Shown: positions 20,356 through 29,985 of the stretch, piece by piece
Layout: each line of letters opens with the position of its first letter
Numbering within the stretch: the stretch's first letter is position 1
Assembly: GCF_025244845.1 (NCBI RefSeq)
Contig: NZ_CP104264.1
Location: 744,001-808,000, forward strand
Origin: Arthrobacter sp. zg-Y1171
Lineage (GTDB): Bacteria; Actinomycetota; Actinomycetes; Actinomycetales; Micrococcaceae
Direction of reading: 5' to 3'
Length of the DNA: 64,000 nucleotides
Made by a program: the position numbers and the translations under genes
The notes under the pieces: generated by a model
The model's input: only the letters and a program-made list of their open reading frames with translations
Database searches by the model: none
Told to the model about the DNA's origin: nothing

Positions 20356-21216
20356 TCAGCGGCGGTACCCGTGTACCCAATCCGCCGTAGCCTTGATCCC
20401 GCCGAAGGTGTAGAAGTGCAGCCGGACATCACCGTGGACTGCGGGTGAAAGAGCCTCGGCCAGGTCCTGGATGAACCGGTCCGGGCCTGCCGTACCCAGC
20501 AGATTGGTCAGGGAAAACCCGTACTTGTGGGCGATCCCGGCCGAGGAGGAAACCCCGAACCGGCGGGCGTAACCGAGGAGGCGCTTCACGCCGGCGGGTC
20601 CGGGGACGCCGATCCGGACGGGTGCACTCACTCCGCGGCTGCGGAGTTCCTCCAGCCAGGCAAGGACAGGAGCCACGTCGAAGCCGAACTGCGTGGTGAT
20701 CGAAGCGTCCAAACCGGTCTCGTCCAGCGCCTGGATCTTGTCTTCCAGGGCGGTCCAGAGGGTGTCGGTACCAATGTCCGGATGACCCTCGGGATAGCCG
20801 CTGATGCTCACTGCCCGGACACCGTGCCCGGGCAGCAGTCCGCTGCGGATCACGGACAATGCGTCCGGAAAGGGGCCGAGCGGGGACACCGGGTCTCCGC
20901 CGACCACAAAAAGCTCACGCGTTGCGTCCGCTTCCTCGAGTGCCACCAGGAACTTGCCGAGGTCTTCCCGGGATTCCAGCCGCCGCGCGGAAATATGCGG
21001 AACGGGAACGAATCCGCCGGCCCGGACGGCCGCAGCGGCGGCGACGCGCATCGGGAGGTCCTCATTACCCAGGAACGTGACGTTGATCCGCGTCCCCGAG
21101 GGAATGGAAGGCTGCGCTTCCTGGAGCGCGCCAATGTCCTTCCCGGTCATCTCAAGCGAAAAATCCGCGAGTAGCTGCGCGGGGGCGGAAGGCGTTTCAG
21201 CGGGGTCCGGAGTCAT
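20356..21216 (-). CDS. Methylenetetrahydrofolate reductase family protein
   Basis: 286 residues of the MTHFR TIM barrel. FSLEMTGKD near the N terminus takes the place of the FEFFPP segment and keeps the catalytic Glu. FVPVPHISARRL, FVVGGDP and ITTQFGFD follow in order, as in the family. It would interconvert 5-methyl- and 5,10-methylene-tetrahydrofolate. Together with the two LigM-like demethylases it could recycle the methyl groups they load onto tetrahydrofolate. This resembles the ligM-metF linkage known in Sphingobium. It converges on the binding-protein gene with a two-base gap. Whether it is the housekeeping MetF is unclear. Confidence 0.82.
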   Translation of the reverse strand: MTPDPAETPSAPAQLLADFSLEMTGKDIGALQEAQPSIPSGTRINVTFLGNEDLPMRVAAAAAVRAGGFVPVPHISARRLESREDLGKFLVALEEADATRELFVVGGDPVSPLGPFPDALSVIRSGLLPGHGVRAVSISGYPEGHPDIGTDTLWTALEDKIQALDETGLDASITTQFGFDVAPVLAWLEELRSRGVSAPVRIGVPGPAGVKRLLGYARRFGVSSSAGIAHKYGFSLTNLLGTAGPDRFIQDLAEALSPAVHGDVRLHFYTFGGIKATADWVHGYRR

Positions 21217-21328
21217 GCGCGTTACCCTAGCGACCGCGGAAACCGGTGTCCATGGTTCCGCTCCGGAGCCGGAACCATCCGGTTCGGAGGAAGACCCCGG
21301 AGAAGGACCCCGGAGGATGGCCGCGGAG

Positions 21329-23068
21329 CTACGGCAGCATCCACTCCAGGACGGGGGTGGACTGCAGATACACCAGGATGCACAGGGCGAGCAGCAGCAG
21401 CACGCTCCAGCCGATCACCTTGCGAAGCAGCACCGATTCCTGCCCGCTCATATTCACGGCGGCAGCCCCGATGGCCAGGTTCTGCGGGCTGATCAGCTTC
21501 CCCATGACTCCGCCGCCGGTATTGGCGGCGACCATCAGCTGCGGATCCAGGCCGGCTTCAATTCCGGCTGTCTGCTGCAGCTTGGCAAAAAGCGCATTCG
21601 CGGAGGTATCCGAACCGGTAACCGCCGTGCCGATCCAGCCGAGCACGGGGGAGAGGAAGGCAAAGAAGCCGCCGGTCGCCGCGAGCCACGTGCCGATCGA
21701 TACCGTCTGTCCGGAAAAGTTCATCACGTACGCCAGGGCCAGCACGCCAAGGATGGTCAGCGCGGCGGAACGCATCCGCACCGCCGTCGTCCAGATTTCC
21801 CGCACCGCCGCTCCCATGGTCAGCGGATACCGGCCGTTTTCATTGAAGCGCGAGTAGACCAGGGCGACTATCAGGCCCGTGATCAGCAGCAGCGTACCCG
21901 GACTGATCAGCCATTCGAAGGAATAGATCGTGGAGGACTGGGTCTGGCCGTTGCTGTCCAGCAGGGCTTCGTGCAGCACCGGCCAGGGGATCTCGATGTT
22001 GGTCTTCGCGAGTGCTTCGGGCACGTCGATGCCCAGCGTCCAGAGGTTCACAAAGCCGAAAATGACAATGACCGCCACATACGGGAACAGGGCCATCCAC
22101 GCCCGGGACGGGGTTAACCGGTCCTCGGCGGTGTCATCCGCCGCGGTCAGCACGTCCGACGCCGCGCCGGTCCCCGAGGGCGTCCATCCATCGGCCCGTG
22201 CCTCGGCCAGTTCCGCCTTCATCCGCTGGCCCGCCTCCGCTCCGTTGCGCGGATGCCAGACGCGCAGGAACCCCACGGCGGCCAGCATGGCCACGAGGGA
22301 GGCCACGATATCGGTGAGCTCGTAGGAGAAATAGTTCGAGCAAAGGAACTGGAAGATGGAGAAAACGACGCCGGTGAACAGGGCTACGGGCCAGCAGTCC
22401 CGGAGGCCGCGGCGGCCGTCCAGGATGAACAGCAGGATCAGCGGGACAAACAGTGCCAGCACCGGTGTCTGCCGGCCCACCACGGCACCGATCTCGTCGC
22501 CGGTGTAGTTGGTCAGATTGGCGGCGGTGGTGATGGGGATGGCCAAGGCGCCGAAGGCCACCGGGGCGGTGTTGGCCACCAGCACCGCCGTGGCTGCACG
22601 GATCGGGGCGATGCCCAGGGCCAGCAGCATGGTCACGGTAATGGCCACCGGGGCGCCGAACCCGGCCAGGGCTTCCAGGAGTCCGCCGAAGCAGAAGGCC
22701 ACCAGGATGGCCTGCACCCGCAGGTCCCCGCCGCCGATCGCGTCGAAGACCCTTCTCAGGTCCTCGAACCGGCCGCTGAGAACCGTCACCTGGTAAAGCC
22801 AGACGGCCATCACAATGATCCAGACCACCGGGAACAACCCGAAAGCCGCCCCCTGCGTGGCGGAGAGCAGGGCGAGCCCAAGAGGCATGCCGAAACCGAA
22901 GACGCCGACGGCGAGGGCCACCAGCAGTGCCCACGCTCCGGCCACGTACGCCCGCGTCTTGGCGAAGGCCAGCAGGAAGAAAAAGGTCAGCAGCGGAAGC
23001 AGCGCCACGAGGGCGGAGAGGGCAACGCTGTTGAGCACGGGATCGGTGCTGGGAGTAAAGCTGTCCAT
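21329..23068 (-). CDS. lctP: L-lactate permease
   Basis: About 579 residues, 12-14 membrane helices, LctP/LldP family. Diagnostic segments are LEALAGFGAPVAITVTMLLALG, ANTAPVAFGALAIPI and, near the C terminus, TGSDTSANALFAKLQ followed by ANTGGGVMGKLISPQN. It imports lactate (and possibly glycolate) with protons. The start at 23068 is preferred: GGAGG lies just upstream, and the hydrophobic region begins soon after. It is 5 kb from lutABC, on the opposite strand, so it has its own promoter. Confidence 0.92.
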   Translation of the reverse strand: MDSFTPSTDPVLNSVALSALVALLPLLTFFFLLAFAKTRAYVAGAWALLVALAVGVFGFGMPLGLALLSATQGAAFGLFPVVWIIVMAVWLYQVTVLSGRFEDLRRVFDAIGGGDLRVQAILVAFCFGGLLEALAGFGAPVAITVTMLLALGIAPIRAATAVLVANTAPVAFGALAIPITTAANLTNYTGDEIGAVVGRQTPVLALFVPLILLFILDGRRGLRDCWPVALFTGVVFSIFQFLCSNYFSYELTDIVASLVAMLAAVGFLRVWHPRNGAEAGQRMKAELAEARADGWTPSGTGAASDVLTAADDTAEDRLTPSRAWMALFPYVAVIVIFGFVNLWTLGIDVPEALAKTNIEIPWPVLHEALLDSNGQTQSSTIYSFEWLISPGTLLLITGLIVALVYSRFNENGRYPLTMGAAVREIWTTAVRMRSAALTILGVLALAYVMNFSGQTVSIGTWLAATGGFFAFLSPVLGWIGTAVTGSDTSANALFAKLQQTAGIEAGLDPQLMVAANTGGGVMGKLISPQNLAIGAAAVNMSGQESVLLRKVIGWSVLLLLALCILVYLQSTPVLEWMLP

Positions 23069-23257
23069 AGGGGCCTCCGCGTCGAGCCGGAAGCGGGGCT
23101 CAACGGATGGAGCTTCCCGGCCGAACCGGAACACCGGTCAAACCTGGGAAGCGCTGGATCAAGCGTTCCTCCAAGCCTAAGGCCGGGTTCCCGGCTGGTA
23201 ACCCCCGGAAGGCATCCGCAGCCCTGTACCGGAGAGGAAGTGTCCTTCCGGGCCGCT

Positions 23258-23965
23258 TCAGCCGGCCGAAACCCCGGCCGCGGCGCGTTCGCGGTGGTGG
23301 CGGACGTAACCGGTCACGGCCACCGTTATCGAGATGACGGCAGAGACGGTCAACCCCAGCCAGAGCCCGACCTGCAGGGCAGCAGCGCCGGCCACCGCCC
23401 CAAGCAGAATCAGGGCAATTGCGAGGGCACGGCGAACCCAGTGCTTGCTGTCCCCGCCGGCCAGCCGCGAATCCGAGGCGAGCCCGGTGATGGTTGAGGT
23501 CACCACCACTGTCGTTATCTCAGCGACCTTCAACCGCTTGGCGGTGGAGGCCTGGATCCCCATGGAGACGGCGAGAGCCGACGTCGTGATGCTGCCCAAA
23601 AGCGAACTGGCCTGCACGTCCACCACGGCCGTGAGGACGGCCAGTGCGGTAATGACACCGGCGACCACCATCAGTGACAGAGTGGTCCGCCCGGACCAGC
23701 CCTCCGGCTCCCTGCGCAGCATCCGTCCGGCCAGGGCCGCACCCAGCATAAAGAAGACCAGCGCCAGGACAGGGCGCAGGATCGGCAGATCGGCACCGCC
23801 GGCAAAGGCCATGCCCAGGAGCACCACGTTGCCCGTCATGTTTCCGGTGAAGACCCGGTCAAGGCCCAGGTAACCGACGGCGTCGACCACCCCCGTGGAG
23901 AAGGTCAGGGCCAGCATCAGCCATAAATGCACCCGTTCGGTTGGTACGGCGTTCAATCGTTTCAC
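23258..23965 (-). CDS. DUF1275 (YoaK) family membrane protein
   Basis: 235 residues with six predicted helices. The family signature is clear: TFSTGVVDAVGYLGLDRVFTGNMTGN near the start, and SMGIQASTAKRLKVAEITTVVVTSTITGL in the middle. The function of the family is unknown. It begins with GTG, preceded by AAGGAGA at a rather long spacing of about 11. It diverges from the gamma-glutamyltransferase-like gene. Confidence 0.88.
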   Translation of the reverse strand: MKRLNAVPTERVHLWLMLALTFSTGVVDAVGYLGLDRVFTGNMTGNVVLLGMAFAGGADLPILRPVLALVFFMLGAALAGRMLRREPEGWSGRTTLSLMVVAGVITALAVLTAVVDVQASSLLGSITTSALAVSMGIQASTAKRLKVAEITTVVVTSTITGLASDSRLAGGDSKHWVRRALAIALILLGAVAGAAALQVGLWLGLTVSAVISITVAVTGYVRHHRERAAAGVSAG

Positions 23966-24043
23966 TGGCGGAATGTCTCCTTAGGCAGCCGTCCGTATAC
24001 GAACGGGTGGCGGAATGTCCGATTGTATTCAAAATTGCGCCAG
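23966..24043. promoter_or_regulatory. Divergent control region of DUF1275 and gamma-glutamyltransferase-like genes
   Basis: This 78-bp gap is AT-rich against its surroundings. It contains the perfect palindrome CGTATACG (23994-24001) and the imperfect palindrome ATTGTATTCAAAAT (24022-24035). The second resembles the short TNGTNNNACNA-type sites bound by FCD-class GntR regulators. A GntR/FCD gene lies downstream in the same transcription unit, so autoregulation is possible. Confidence 0.4.
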
Positions 24044-25906
24044 ATGATGCAAGGATTCCCCTACCTCCGTCGTCTGCTGAAAGCTGCCGCCTTGTCCTAC
24101 ACAGCGCCTGCTCCCTTCACCACCCGTCCCACCCTGCAGGGCACCTTCGGCATGACTGCCTCGACGCATTGGCTTGCAACGGCCTCGGCGCAGGCCGTGC
24201 TTGAGCGCGGTGGAAACGCCTTCGACGCCGCGGTAGCGGGCGCCTTTGTGCTGCATGTCGTGGAACCGCACCTCAACGGTCCGGGCGGGGACATGACCGG
24301 CGTTTTCGCGACGGCGGAGAACCCCGGCGAACCGATGGTGCTGATGGGCCAGGGACCGGCTCCCGCCGCAGCCACCCGGGAGCACTACCTCGCCGAAGGC
24401 CTGGAACTGGTCCCGGGCGCCGGTGCCCTCGCCGCGGCCGTTCCCGCCGCCGTCGACGCGTGGTTGTTGCTGCTGCGGGAGCACGGCACCTGGGAACTTG
24501 CCGACGTCCTGGCCTTCGCGGTGGATTATGCCCGCAGCGGCCACCCTGTCCTGGGCCGCGTCGGCGCCACCATCGAGTCCGTGGCGGAGCTGTTCACCGA
24601 GCACTGGCCCACCTCGGCCGCGCAGTGGATGCCCGAAGGGCGTGTGCCGCGGGAGGGAGACCTCATCCGCAACGAGGCCTATGCCAAGGTGCTGGACCGC
24701 CTGGTGGAGGCCGGCTCCGGCGCGGGCAGCCGGGCTGAACGGATCGATGCCGCCCGGCGCGAATGGCGCGAAGGCTTCGTGGCGCGCGCTGCCGCCGATT
24801 TCACGGCCGCACCGCACCGGCACTCATCGGGCACAGACCATGCCGGCGTTATTACCGCCGCAGACTTCGCGGCCTTCGAAGCGGGATTTGAACCTGCTGT
24901 CACCTTCGACTTCCGCGGCCACACCATTGCCAAAACCGGGGCCTGGGGGCAGGGACCGGCATTGCTGCAGACCCTGGCCATCCTCGCCGGCTTCGATGAT
25001 GAGCGGCTGGACCCGTCCACCGCGCTGGGCGCCCACACCATTCTGGAGGCCCAGAAGCTGGCGATCGCGGACCGCGAGGCGTACTACGGTGACGCGCAGG
25101 TTCCCCTCGACTACCTGCTGGGCGAGGAATATGCCGCGGAACGCCGCGCGCTCATCACAGACCGCGCTTCCCGCGATTTCCGACCCGGCACGGTGCCCGG
25201 GCACACGCCGTTTGTGCCGCCGCTGCGCACCGACTACCTGCCGCCCGCCCTGGCCGGTGCGGGCGGAGCCGGTTTTGCCGGCGTCGGCGAACCGACAGTG
25301 ATGCCCACCGGCGAGACCCGCGGGGATACCTGCCACATCGACGTCGTCGACCGGTGGGGGAACATGGTTTCCGCCACCCCGTCGGGAGGCTGGCTGCAGT
25401 CCTCGCCGACCATCCCGGAACTGGGTTTCTGCCTGGGCTCCCGGCTGCAGATGACCTGGCTGGAAGAGGGCGCGCCGTCCACCCTGGCGCCGGGGAAACG
25501 GCCCCGCACCACCCTGACCCCCACGCTGGTGCTGAAGGACGGCGAACCGGTGGTTGCCCTGGGTTCGCCCGGCGGGGACCAGCAGGACCAGTGGCAGCTG
25601 CTGTACCTGCTGCGCACCATCGTCGGCGGGTACACCCCGCAGCAGGCCATCGACGCCCCCGCCCTGCACACCACGTCCATTCCCGGTTCGTTCTGGCCAC
25701 GCACCTGGACACCCGGCGGCGCAGTGGTCGAAGACCGGCTGGGGGAGGACGTGATAGCCGAGCTCGAATCCCGGGGCCACGTGGTGACCCGGGCCGGGGA
25801 CTGGGCGCTGGGGCGGTTGTCCTCGGTGGTCCGCGCGCCTGATTCGGGCCTCCTGCAGGCAGCCGCGAATCCGCGGGGAGCGCAGGGGTATGCAGCCGGG
25901 CGCTGA
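24044..25906 (+). CDS. Gamma-glutamyltransferase family protein
   Basis: About 620 residues of the Ntn-hydrolase GGT family. TFGMTASTHWLATASAQAVLERGGNAFDAA and the later GGDMTGVF segment mark the large-subunit part. GETRGDTCHIDVVDRWGNMVSATPSGGW corresponds to the autoprocessing site; the Thr in GDTCHID is the expected nucleophile. The start is uncertain: two adjacent ATG codons at 24044 and 24047 have no good ribosome binding site, and TTG/CTG codons closer to the conserved region cannot be excluded. No signal peptide is visible, so it looks cytoplasmic. The end overlaps the GntR gene by 17 bases. Confidence 0.85.
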   Translation: MMQGFPYLRRLLKAAALSYTAPAPFTTRPTLQGTFGMTASTHWLATASAQAVLERGGNAFDAAVAGAFVLHVVEPHLNGPGGDMTGVFATAENPGEPMVLMGQGPAPAAATREHYLAEGLELVPGAGALAAAVPAAVDAWLLLLREHGTWELADVLAFAVDYARSGHPVLGRVGATIESVAELFTEHWPTSAAQWMPEGRVPREGDLIRNEAYAKVLDRLVEAGSGAGSRAERIDAARREWREGFVARAAADFTAAPHRHSSGTDHAGVITAADFAAFEAGFEPAVTFDFRGHTIAKTGAWGQGPALLQTLAILAGFDDERLDPSTALGAHTILEAQKLAIADREAYYGDAQVPLDYLLGEEYAAERRALITDRASRDFRPGTVPGHTPFVPPLRTDYLPPALAGAGGAGFAGVGEPTVMPTGETRGDTCHIDVVDRWGNMVSATPSGGWLQSSPTIPELGFCLGSRLQMTWLEEGAPSTLAPGKRPRTTLTPTLVLKDGEPVVALGSPGGDQQDQWQLLYLLRTIVGGYTPQQAIDAPALHTTSIPGSFWPRTWTPGGAVVEDRLGEDVIAELESRGHVVTRAGDWALGRLSSVVRAPDSGLLQAAANPRGAQGYAAGR

Positions 25907-26573
25907 CGGCACCTCGCGCGTCCGGGACACCCTCCGGCAGGACATCATCTTCGGCCGCCTTAACCCCGGTACGCGCATCACGGAAGCGGCCCTGGCGGCG
26001 AAGTACGGCATGTCCCGGGTCCCGGTGCGTGAGGCGCTGCGGGCGCTGGAAGCCGAGGGATTCGTGGAATCGCGGCCCTACGCCGGATCAACGGTTTCAG
26101 CCATACCGGTGGAGGAGGCGGATGACCTTTTCGCAGTGCGCGCGGTGGTGGAAGCTGCGACCGCGCGCCGGGCCGCTGAGCGGGCTGCCCGCCAGCTCAG
26201 CGCCGGTGCACCGGATGAAACGTGGTGGGACGCGCGGCGCGGCATGGCCCGGATCCTCGACGCCGGCGATGCGGCCGTTGCCGCCGGACGCCTTGACCTG
26301 CTGCCGGACCTGAACGTGCGGTTCCACCTCGGTGTCGCGGCGCTCGCGGACAGCCGGTCCCTGACGGCGCTGCTGCGCCAGCTCGCCGGCAAGATCGAAT
26401 GGCTCTACGCGGCCGACGTCGGCTCCCGCGGCAAGGACTCCTGGAGCGAGCACCGCCGGATCATGGCCGCCGTCGACGCCGGTTCCGCAGCCCGGGCTGC
26501 GGAGCTGATGGAAGCGCACATCCAGGCATCCCGTGCCGGTTACCTGAGCCGCTTCCGTCCCGCCCCGGACTGA
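25890..26573 (+). CDS. GntR family regulator, FCD (FadR) subfamily
   Basis: 227 residues. The N-terminal winged helix includes LRQDIIFGRLNPGTRITEAALAAKYGMSRVPVREALRALEAEGFV (residues about 14-60), with a canonical SRVPVREAL recognition helix. The C-terminal helical FCD domain has the expected metal-site residues (Asp in LPDLNVRFH, His in HLGV and HRR). It overlaps the upstream transferase gene, so both are probably cotranscribed. Its ligand is unknown; an organic acid or amino acid is usual for the subfamily. Confidence 0.9.
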   Translation: MQPGADGTSRVRDTLRQDIIFGRLNPGTRITEAALAAKYGMSRVPVREALRALEAEGFVESRPYAGSTVSAIPVEEADDLFAVRAVVEAATARRAAERAARQLSAGAPDETWWDARRGMARILDAGDAAVAAGRLDLLPDLNVRFHLGVAALADSRSLTALLRQLAGKIEWLYAADVGSRGKDSWSEHRRIMAAVDAGSAARAAELMEAHIQASRAGYLSRFRPAPD

Positions 26574-26640
26574 CGCCGGCTTCCCCCTTCCGCATGGGGG
26601 ATGGGAGCTCCGGCCGTTCCGTTCGGGTGAGCCCCGAGCC

Positions 26641-26646
26641 TATAGT
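26641..26646 (+). promoter_or_regulatory. Candidate -10 box of ldh
   Basis: TATAGT lies 39 bases before the ATG of the lactate dehydrogenase. A -35 box is not obvious. Confidence 0.5.
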
Positions 26647-26685
26647 TCAAGAGGGGTTCCCTCCTACTGTGAGCGAGGCTTCAAG

Positions 26686-27648
26686 ATGGCCAATATCACC
26701 ACCCGACCCGTCACAAAACTTGGAATCGTGGGAGCCGGAAGTGTCGGCACCTCACTGGCGTACGCGGCGATCATCCGAGACACGGCCCGCCAGATTGCGA
26801 TTTACGACATCGACGCCGTCCGGGCAGAAGCCGAGGGGCTGGACCTGGCGCACGGCACGCAGTTCACCGGCGCCAACACGGTCACCGGCGGAGGCAACGT
26901 CGAGGACCTGGCCGGGGCTGACGTCATAGTCATCACCGCCGGTGCCCGGCAACAGCCGGGCCAGAGCAGGCTGGACCTGGCCGGCGCAAACGTGCGGATC
27001 CTGGAGAACCTGATGCCGCAGCTGATGGAACAGGCTCCGGACGCGGTCTACATCATGGTGACCAACCCGGCCGACATCCTTGCCGTTGCGGCGCAGAAGA
27101 TCGCAGGCCTGCCGCGCAACCGGATCTTCTCCTCGGGCACGGTTCTGGACACCTCCCGGCTGCGGCTGCTGCTGGCGCGCGAAGCCCACGTTCTGATGAC
27201 CAGCGTGCATGCCACCATCATCGGCGAACACGGCGACAGCGAGTTCCCTGTCTGGTCCAACGCCACCATCGGGCCGGTGCCCATCCGGGATTGGAAGATC
27301 AGCGGAAGGCAGGTTTTTACCGATGAGTTCCTTGCCGCCGCCACGGACGACGTCGTCAACGCCGCCTACAGGGTGATCGAGGGCAAAGGGGCCACCAATT
27401 ACGCGATCGGCCTGGCCGGAGTGCGGATCATCGAAGCGGTGCTGAATGCCGAAAATGCCGTCCTGCCCGTTGCGGCCACGCTGGACGGGGAGTACGGGAT
27501 CAGCGGTGTTGCACTGTCCCTCCCGTCCATCGTGGGCCACAACGGGGTCTACAAGATGCTCGAAATGCCGCTGGACGAGGCAGAGACCGGGAAGCTCATG
27601 GCCTCGGCCGAGACCCTGCAGGGCACTCTGAAGTCACTGGGAATCTGA
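26686..27648 (+). CDS. ldh: L-lactate dehydrogenase (NAD-dependent)
   Basis: 320 residues. The NAD-binding motif GIVGAGSVGTSLAYAAI comes first, followed by Asp in YDIDAVRAE (NAD preference). Substrate-binding Arg and catalytic His are in QSRLDL and IIGEHGDSEF. The size and motifs fit L-LDH rather than malate dehydrogenase: the active-site loop has AGARQQPGQSRLDL, with Gln at the pyruvate-specific position. It reduces pyruvate to lactate, the reverse of LutABC. A perfect hairpin follows the stop codon. Confidence 0.92.
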   Translation: MANITTRPVTKLGIVGAGSVGTSLAYAAIIRDTARQIAIYDIDAVRAEAEGLDLAHGTQFTGANTVTGGGNVEDLAGADVIVITAGARQQPGQSRLDLAGANVRILENLMPQLMEQAPDAVYIMVTNPADILAVAAQKIAGLPRNRIFSSGTVLDTSRLRLLLAREAHVLMTSVHATIIGEHGDSEFPVWSNATIGPVPIRDWKISGRQVFTDEFLAAATDDVVNAAYRVIEGKGATNYAIGLAGVRIIEAVLNAENAVLPVAATLDGEYGISGVALSLPSIVGHNGVYKMLEMPLDEAETGKLMASAETLQGTLKSLGI

Positions 27649-27682
27649 CGGACCCGTAAGGCGCGCGGTCCTTACGGGTCCG
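27649..27682. terminator. Hairpin between convergent ldh and putP
   Basis: CGGACCCGTAAGG (27649-27661) pairs perfectly with CCTTACGGGTCCG (27670-27682) around an 8-base loop. It has no strong T-run, but its position between convergent stops suits a bidirectional terminator. Confidence 0.7.
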
Positions 27683-27688
27683 GGGTTC

Positions 27689-29197
27689 CTAGCTGACTGC
27701 TGACGGCTCGGGTTCCTGTGCCGGTTCCTTCGCCAGCCGGACGGCGTCGTTGAATTCGGCGTCAATCTCCGGTGAGGGTTTGTGGGTCAGCAGACTGACC
27801 ACCACGGTCAGGGCCACGTTGATGACGAAGCCGGGAACAATCTCGTACAGGGTTCCCGAGAGCGCATCCACGCTGCCCCAGATGTAGGCCGTCACGGCAC
27901 CGGCAATCATGCCGGTCAGGGCGCCGGCAGTGCTCAGCCGCCGCCAGAACAGGGCCAGCAGGATGGTCGGTCCGAAGGAAGCGCCGAATCCGGCCCAGGC
28001 GAAGCCCACCAGGTCAAGAATGGTGTCGTTACGGCCCAGCGCAATGAGGATGGAAATCACGGAAACCACCAGGACGCCAAGCCGGCCGAGCATCACCAGG
28101 GACCGCGGGGAGGCCTCGCGGCGAAGCGCAATCCGGTACAGGTCTTCGACCAGCGCCGAGGACGTCACGATCAACTGGGAAGAGATGGTGCTCATGATCG
28201 CGGCCAGCACCGCGGCCAGGACAAAGCCGGCCACGAGCGGGTGGAAGAAGATCTGGGCGAGGCTCAGGAAGACCGCTTCCGGTTCGTCCAGGGTCAGATT
28301 GTTCTGCTGGAAGTAGGCCACGCCTACCAGCGCAGTGAAAACGGCACCGATCACGCTGAAGAGCATCCAGCCGACGCCGATCCGGCGGCCTGCTTTCGCA
28401 TCGGCGGGGGAGCGCAGCGCCATGAAGCGGACAATGATGTGCGGCTGGCCGAAGTAGCCCAGCCCCCAGGCGAGTGCGGAAATGATGCCCAGCGCTGTGC
28501 CGCCGGCAATCGGGTCCAGCATGTCCGGGTTCACCTCGCGGAGGGAGTCGGTCATGCCGCCGAAGCCGCCCACGTTGACCAGGCCAACCACGGGAACCAG
28601 TACCAGGGCGGCCACCATCATCAGGCCCTGCACCACGTCGGTGTAGCTGGCGGCGAGGAATCCGCCGAAGAGCGTGTAGGCAATGGTGACGACGGCAACG
28701 ATCAGCATGCCGGTTACATAGCTTGAGCCGAAGGAGCTTTCGAAGAAGACGCCGCCGGCGACCATGCCGGAGGAGACGTAGAACGTGAAGAAGACCAGGA
28801 TGATCAGGCCCGACACCACTCGGAGGAGCCGTGAGCGGTCCCGAAGCCGGTTCTCGAGGAAGCTGGGCACCGTGATGGAATTGTTCGCGACCATCGTGTA
28901 GGCGCGGAGGCGGGGTGCCACGAACTTCCAGTTCAGCCAGGCCCCGACGGTCAGGCCGACGGCAATCCAGCCTTCCACCAATCCCGAAACGTAGATGGCG
29001 CCCGGCAGGCCCATCAGCAGCCAGCCGGACATGTCGGAGGCGCCTGCGCTGAGGGCCGCGACGCCGGGCTTCAGGTCCCGTCCCGCGAGCATGTAGTCGT
29101 CCAGGCTGTTGGTCTTGCGGTAGGCCCACCAGCCAATCGCCAGCATGGCGAGCATGTAGATCGTCATGGCGATCACTTTGTACGTCTGATCTGTCAT
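27689..29197 (-). CDS. putP: Sodium/proline symporter PutP
   Basis: 502 residues, 13 predicted helices, solute:sodium symporter family. Typical PutP segments are SLDDYMLAGRDLKPGVAALSAGASDMSGWLLMGLPG at residues 30-65 and the Na+-site Ser/Thr residues in the later SSQLIVTSSALVEDLY. It imports proline with Na+. No putA or proC homologue lies next to it. It converges with ldh and is followed upstream by the DUF72 gene. Confidence 0.9.
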   Translation of the reverse strand: MTDQTYKVIAMTIYMLAMLAIGWWAYRKTNSLDDYMLAGRDLKPGVAALSAGASDMSGWLLMGLPGAIYVSGLVEGWIAVGLTVGAWLNWKFVAPRLRAYTMVANNSITVPSFLENRLRDRSRLLRVVSGLIILVFFTFYVSSGMVAGGVFFESSFGSSYVTGMLIVAVVTIAYTLFGGFLAASYTDVVQGLMMVAALVLVPVVGLVNVGGFGGMTDSLREVNPDMLDPIAGGTALGIISALAWGLGYFGQPHIIVRFMALRSPADAKAGRRIGVGWMLFSVIGAVFTALVGVAYFQQNNLTLDEPEAVFLSLAQIFFHPLVAGFVLAAVLAAIMSTISSQLIVTSSALVEDLYRIALRREASPRSLVMLGRLGVLVVSVISILIALGRNDTILDLVGFAWAGFGASFGPTILLALFWRRLSTAGALTGMIAGAVTAYIWGSVDALSGTLYEIVPGFVINVALTVVVSLLTHKPSPEIDAEFNDAVRLAKEPAQEPEPSAVS

Positions 29198-29256
29198 TGC
29201 TTAGTTGCCGTTCCGTTGGTGCGTGTGGGAAGTACGGCGTCCAACTATGTCAGGAA

Positions 29257-29985
29257 TCACATCGATGTAAGTTCTCGCAGCCGCCAGGCGTTCCGGACCG
29301 CATGTCCGCCGAGGTCGTTATTGAAGTAGGCGTAAACGTCCTTGCCCGCGGACTCCCACTCGCGGATCCGGGCCGCCCACCACTGCAGGTCTTCCTCGGT
29401 GTAGGAATCGACGTAGAGCTGCTCGGGGTTCGGTCCGTGCAGCCGGACGTACACAAACGGGGCGGTGGCGCGCAGGGTGCACGGCAGGTGCGCCCCGCTC
29501 ATGACGGTGTAGGCGGCGCCGTGGCGTTCCAGCAGCTGGAAGACCTCGTCGTCGTTCCAGCTGTCGTGCCGGAACTCCACAGCCACCCTGATGTTGTCGG
29601 GGAGTTTCGCCAGGAGGTAATCCAGGCGGTCGTCGTCGCGCTCCATATCCGGGGAAAGCTGAAGCAGGAACACTCCGCTGCGGTCTCCCAGCGCGGCGAA
29701 ACAGCGCTCGATCCGGCCGACCCACTCATCCGGATCCCGCAGCTTGCGCCCGTGGGTCAGCCCCCGGGGAGCCTTGACCGAAAAAACGTACCCTTCCGGC
29801 AGCCGGTCCCGGTAGGCGGCAAACGCCTCCTCGCGGGGCCAGCGGTAGAAGCTGCCGTTAAACTCCACGGTGTCGAATTCGCTCGCATACCTTTCCAGCC
29901 ATACCCGGGCCGGCACGCCCTTGGGGTACAGCACGTTGCGCCAGTGGGTGTAGGCCCAGCCCGATGTTCCGATATGGATGCTCAC
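29257..29985 (-). CDS. DUF72 domain protein (YecE-like)
   Basis: 242 residues from a GTG start. IHIGTSGWAYTHWRNVLYPKGVP opens the TIM-barrel-like DUF72 domain, followed by FSVKAPRGLTHGRKL, VAVEFRHDSWND and YAYFNNDLGGHAVRNA at the end, all family hallmarks. The function is unknown. The GTG at 29985 begins exactly at the conserved region, but its ribosome binding site is weak; a TTG three codons upstream is also possible. Confidence 0.85.
   Translation of the reverse strand: MSIHIGTSGWAYTHWRNVLYPKGVPARVWLERYASEFDTVEFNGSFYRWPREEAFAAYRDRLPEGYVFSVKAPRGLTHGRKLRDPDEWVGRIERCFAALGDRSGVFLLQLSPDMERDDDRLDYLLAKLPDNIRVAVEFRHDSWNDDEVFQLLERHGAAYTVMSGAHLPCTLRATAPFVYVRLHGPNPEQLYVDSYTEEDLQWWAARIREWESAGKDVYAYFNNDLGGHAVRNAWRLRELTSM

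Noticed and set aside
21246..23497. Several + strand frames antisense to the lactate permease
   Set aside because: High-GC antisense frames rich in Arg/Gly/His; the permease on the minus strand is unambiguous.
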